Origin: Planctomycetota bacterium
Lineage (GTDB): Bacteria; Planctomycetota; Planctomycetia; Pirellulales; S012-138
Assembly: GCA_026982835.1 (NCBI GenBank)
Contig: JALSGI010000922.1
Location: forward strand, 1-7,717
DNA length: 7,717 bases
Direction: 5' to 3'
Below are positions 6,392-7,717 of this stretch, piece by piece. Position 1 is the stretch's first letter, and each line of letters opens with the position of its first letter. The translations under genes and the position numbers were made by a program. The notes below the pieces were generated by a model. It was not told the origin of the DNA. It searched no databases and worked only from the letters and a program-made list of their open reading frames with translations.

Positions 6392-7063
6392 ATGGAGATT
6401 CATCTCAAGGTTCTGGTTGGTCGGCACGCGGGCCAGGTGATCCGGATTGCCGCTCCGAAGTTTCTGATTGGCCGGGCCGAAGATTGCCAGCTGCGGCCCC
6501 ACAGCGAAATGGTCAGCCGCCACCATTGTGCCTTGATTATCGAGGGGGACTATGCCGAGGTGCGGGATTTCGGCAGCAAAAACGGCACGTTTGTCAACGA
6601 GGAGCGGGTGCTGCCGGCCCGAGAGCTCAAAAACGGCGATGTGCTGCGGATTGGTCCGTTGCAGTTCGAGGTGACGCTGGTGGGTCGGGGTTCGGCTCCG
6701 CGGAAGCCGAAGGTTTCCTCGGTCCGCGAGGCGGCCCTCCGCTCCGCCGAGGGCCCCAGCAAGCCCGTGGACGAAGAAAACGTCCACCAGTGGCTGGAAG
6801 AGGACGAGCAGAAAGACCTGGCCGATCATCCCACGCGGACCATGGTGGGGGTGGACGAAACGGCCAACTTCGACGCGGAGACCTTGCTGTCCACCTCCAA
6901 CAGCGAGAAGGAAGAGGACGAAGCGGAGCTGGTCACCCCGCTGGAAGAGGAGAAGGAAAAAAAGCCTCAGCAGCCTCCCAAGCCTGCCAAGCCCACCATT
7001 CAAGCCGAAAGCAGCGACGAAGCGGCCGCCGAAATTCTTCGCAAACTGCGGCGGTTTCGCTAA
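6392..7063 (+). CDS. FHA-domain protein with acidic tail
   Basis: A 223-aa cytoplasmic protein (no signal peptide or membrane span). Residues 1-97 are a forkhead-associated domain, a phosphothreonine-binding fold. GR at 27-28, SRHH at 42-45 and GSKNGTFVN at 61-69 are the standard loop residues, including the Ser, Arg, His and Asn that contact the phosphopeptide. Residues 98-210 are predicted disordered and strongly acidic, with Thr/Ser-rich stretches (HPTRTMVGVDETANF, 146-160) and a Lys/Pro run (189-201). The protein ends in a basic amphipathic helix, AAAEILRKLRRFR (211-223). Its partner is probably a Ser/Thr-phosphorylated protein; no kinase gene is in the window. The start is ATG 6392, with AGGAG at 6377-6381 upstream; the frame opens at 6281, but the FHA fold begins exactly at this ATG. 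It has its own promoter and a terminator follows, so it is probably monocistronic. Confidence 0.9.
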   Translation: MEIHLKVLVGRHAGQVIRIAAPKFLIGRAEDCQLRPHSEMVSRHHCALIIEGDYAEVRDFGSKNGTFVNEERVLPARELKNGDVLRIGPLQFEVTLVGRGSAPRKPKVSSVREAALRSAEGPSKPVDEENVHQWLEEDEQKDLADHPTRTMVGVDETANFDAETLLSTSNSEKEEDEAELVTPLEEEKEKKPQQPPKPAKPTIQAESSDEAAAEILRKLRRFR

Positions 7064-7089
7064 ACTGAAACGCGCGGTTTCCTCCGCCG

Positions 7090-7119
7090 GAGCCGGCTCC
7101 CCGTGTTCCGGCTCTTTTT
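7090..7119 (+). terminator. Rho-independent terminator of the FHA gene
   Basis: GAGCCGG (7090-7096) pairs perfectly with CCGGCTC (7108-7114), followed directly by TTTTT (7115-7119). It lies 27 nt after the FHA stop codon and before the next gene, so the beta-propeller gene probably has a separate promoter, which I could not identify. Confidence 0.8.
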
Positions 7120-7181
7120 GCGCCGCGGAACGGAATCCTCACGCCGACGATCCCTCCTGCCGCAGACGAGGTGGCCTGGTG

Positions 7182-7717
7182 ATGTTGCGTCTCCTGCTTG
7201 CCGGTCTTTTCTTTCTCTTCGCAGGTTTTTGCTTCCCGGTTCCTATCCTGGCCCAGCAGGAGTATTCCCCGGGGGATTCCCAGCCTGCGGGGACCGCGGC
7301 GACTGTCCGACCGGGAGCCCAGGTGCCGGCGGCGCTTCGCCGCCCGGTGGCCCTGGCCCTGGTGGAACAGGGGCGGCGGCTGCTGGTGGCCAACCGGGAC
7401 ACCGGGACCGTATCGATCATCGACACGCAGCAGCAGCGCCTGTTGGCCGAGCAGCCGGTGGCCCCGCGACTGGACCATCTGGCGGCCTTGCCCGATGGAC
7501 GCCACGTGCTGGTTGTCGATGGAGAGAACCACCGCCTGCTTTTGCTGCGGTTTGCCCGGGATCGACTGCACTTGCTGGCCAAGACAGCCGCTCCTCCGTA
7601 CCCGGTGCAGGTGGCCGTTTCGCGGGACGGGCGTTGGGCGTGGGTCAGCTCGTTGTGGTCGCGGCGAGTGAGCCGCTGGGAACTGGTGGCCGATAAAACG
7701 GGCAAGTTGCAAGCGCT
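7182..7717 (+). CDS. Secreted beta-propeller (YVTN-like) protein, partial
   Basis: The frame is open from ATG 7182 to the window edge (178 complete codons), so the C-terminus is missing. Residues 1-24 form a signal peptide: Met-Leu-Arg, a hydrophobic core (LLLAGLFFLFAGFCF) and a likely cleavage after AILA or nearby, placing the protein outside the cytoplasmic membrane. A Pro/Ala/Gly-rich linker follows to about residue 50. Then come blade-like repeats: VALALVEQGRRLLVANRDTG with VSIIDT, LAALPDGRHVLVVDGENHRL, and VQVAVSRDGRWAWVSSLWSR. The pattern of a hydrophobic strand, then DG-R and V-V, is that of YVTN/WD40-like propellers; planctomycete proteins of this kind sometimes carry a downstream cytochrome c domain, which cannot be tested here. 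GAGGTGG at 7168-7174 is a good ribosome binding site 7 nt before the ATG. Enzymatic function is unknown. Confidence 0.8.
   Translation, partial: MLRLLLAGLFFLFAGFCFPVPILAQQEYSPGDSQPAGTAATVRPGAQVPAALRRPVALALVEQGRRLLVANRDTGTVSIIDTQQQRLLAEQPVAPRLDHLAALPDGRHVLVVDGENHRLLLLRFARDRLHLLAKTAAPPYPVQVAVSRDGRWAWVSSLWSRRVSRWELVADKTGKLQA

Noticed and set aside
6059..7003. 314-codon minus-strand frame antisense to the FHA gene
   Set aside because: It is a reverse-strand shadow of a gene with clear FHA motifs, ribosome binding site, promoter and terminator.

Overview
The window looks like a piece of a GC-rich planctomycete-type chromosome, possibly a thermophilic Pirellulales relative. Three things suggest this: a 23S-5S rRNA unit with its own promoter and no 16S gene beside it, an FHA-domain protein with a long acidic tail, and GC-rich intergenic hairpin repeats. 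The taxon is an inference. No 16S sequence is present to test it.

Region by region: positions 1-316 hold no supportable gene, only hairpin-forming repeats. A minus-strand rRNA unit follows. Read in the direction of transcription it has a promoter (-35 at 4911-4916, -10 at 4888-4893), a leader of about 340 nt with a boxA-like antitermination motif, a 23S gene (4540 down to 851), an unusually long 384-bp spacer full of hairpins, a 5S gene (466 down to 359) and a rho-independent terminator (317-345).

The main find is a 766-bp group I intron inside the 23S gene (2585 down to 1820). It sits after the residue equivalent to E. coli U1931, in the universally conserved helix 69 / H70-71 region of domain IV. 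P1 (with the splice-site U.G pair), P2, P3, P4, P7, P8, P9 and the terminal omega-G can all be read by eye. The intron carries an intact 152-aa single-motif LAGLIDADG homing endonuclease with a strong Shine-Dalgarno sequence. The end of this gene is also part of the ribozyme: the last sense codons form the 3' strand of P8, and the UAG stop lies in the 3' strand of P7. Removing the intron leaves a 23S of about 2,924 nt, a normal length.

Upstream of the rRNA unit, on the same strand, is a zinc-dependent alcohol dehydrogenase (6062-5061). It is divergent from an FHA-domain protein (6392-7063, plus strand). Both have recognisable sigma-70-type promoter elements in the 329-bp divergent region. After a terminator at 7090-7119, a secreted beta-propeller (YVTN-like) protein begins at 7182 and runs off the window. 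These flanking genes show no obvious functional link to the rRNA unit; they mainly show that the 23S-5S unit stands apart from any 16S gene.
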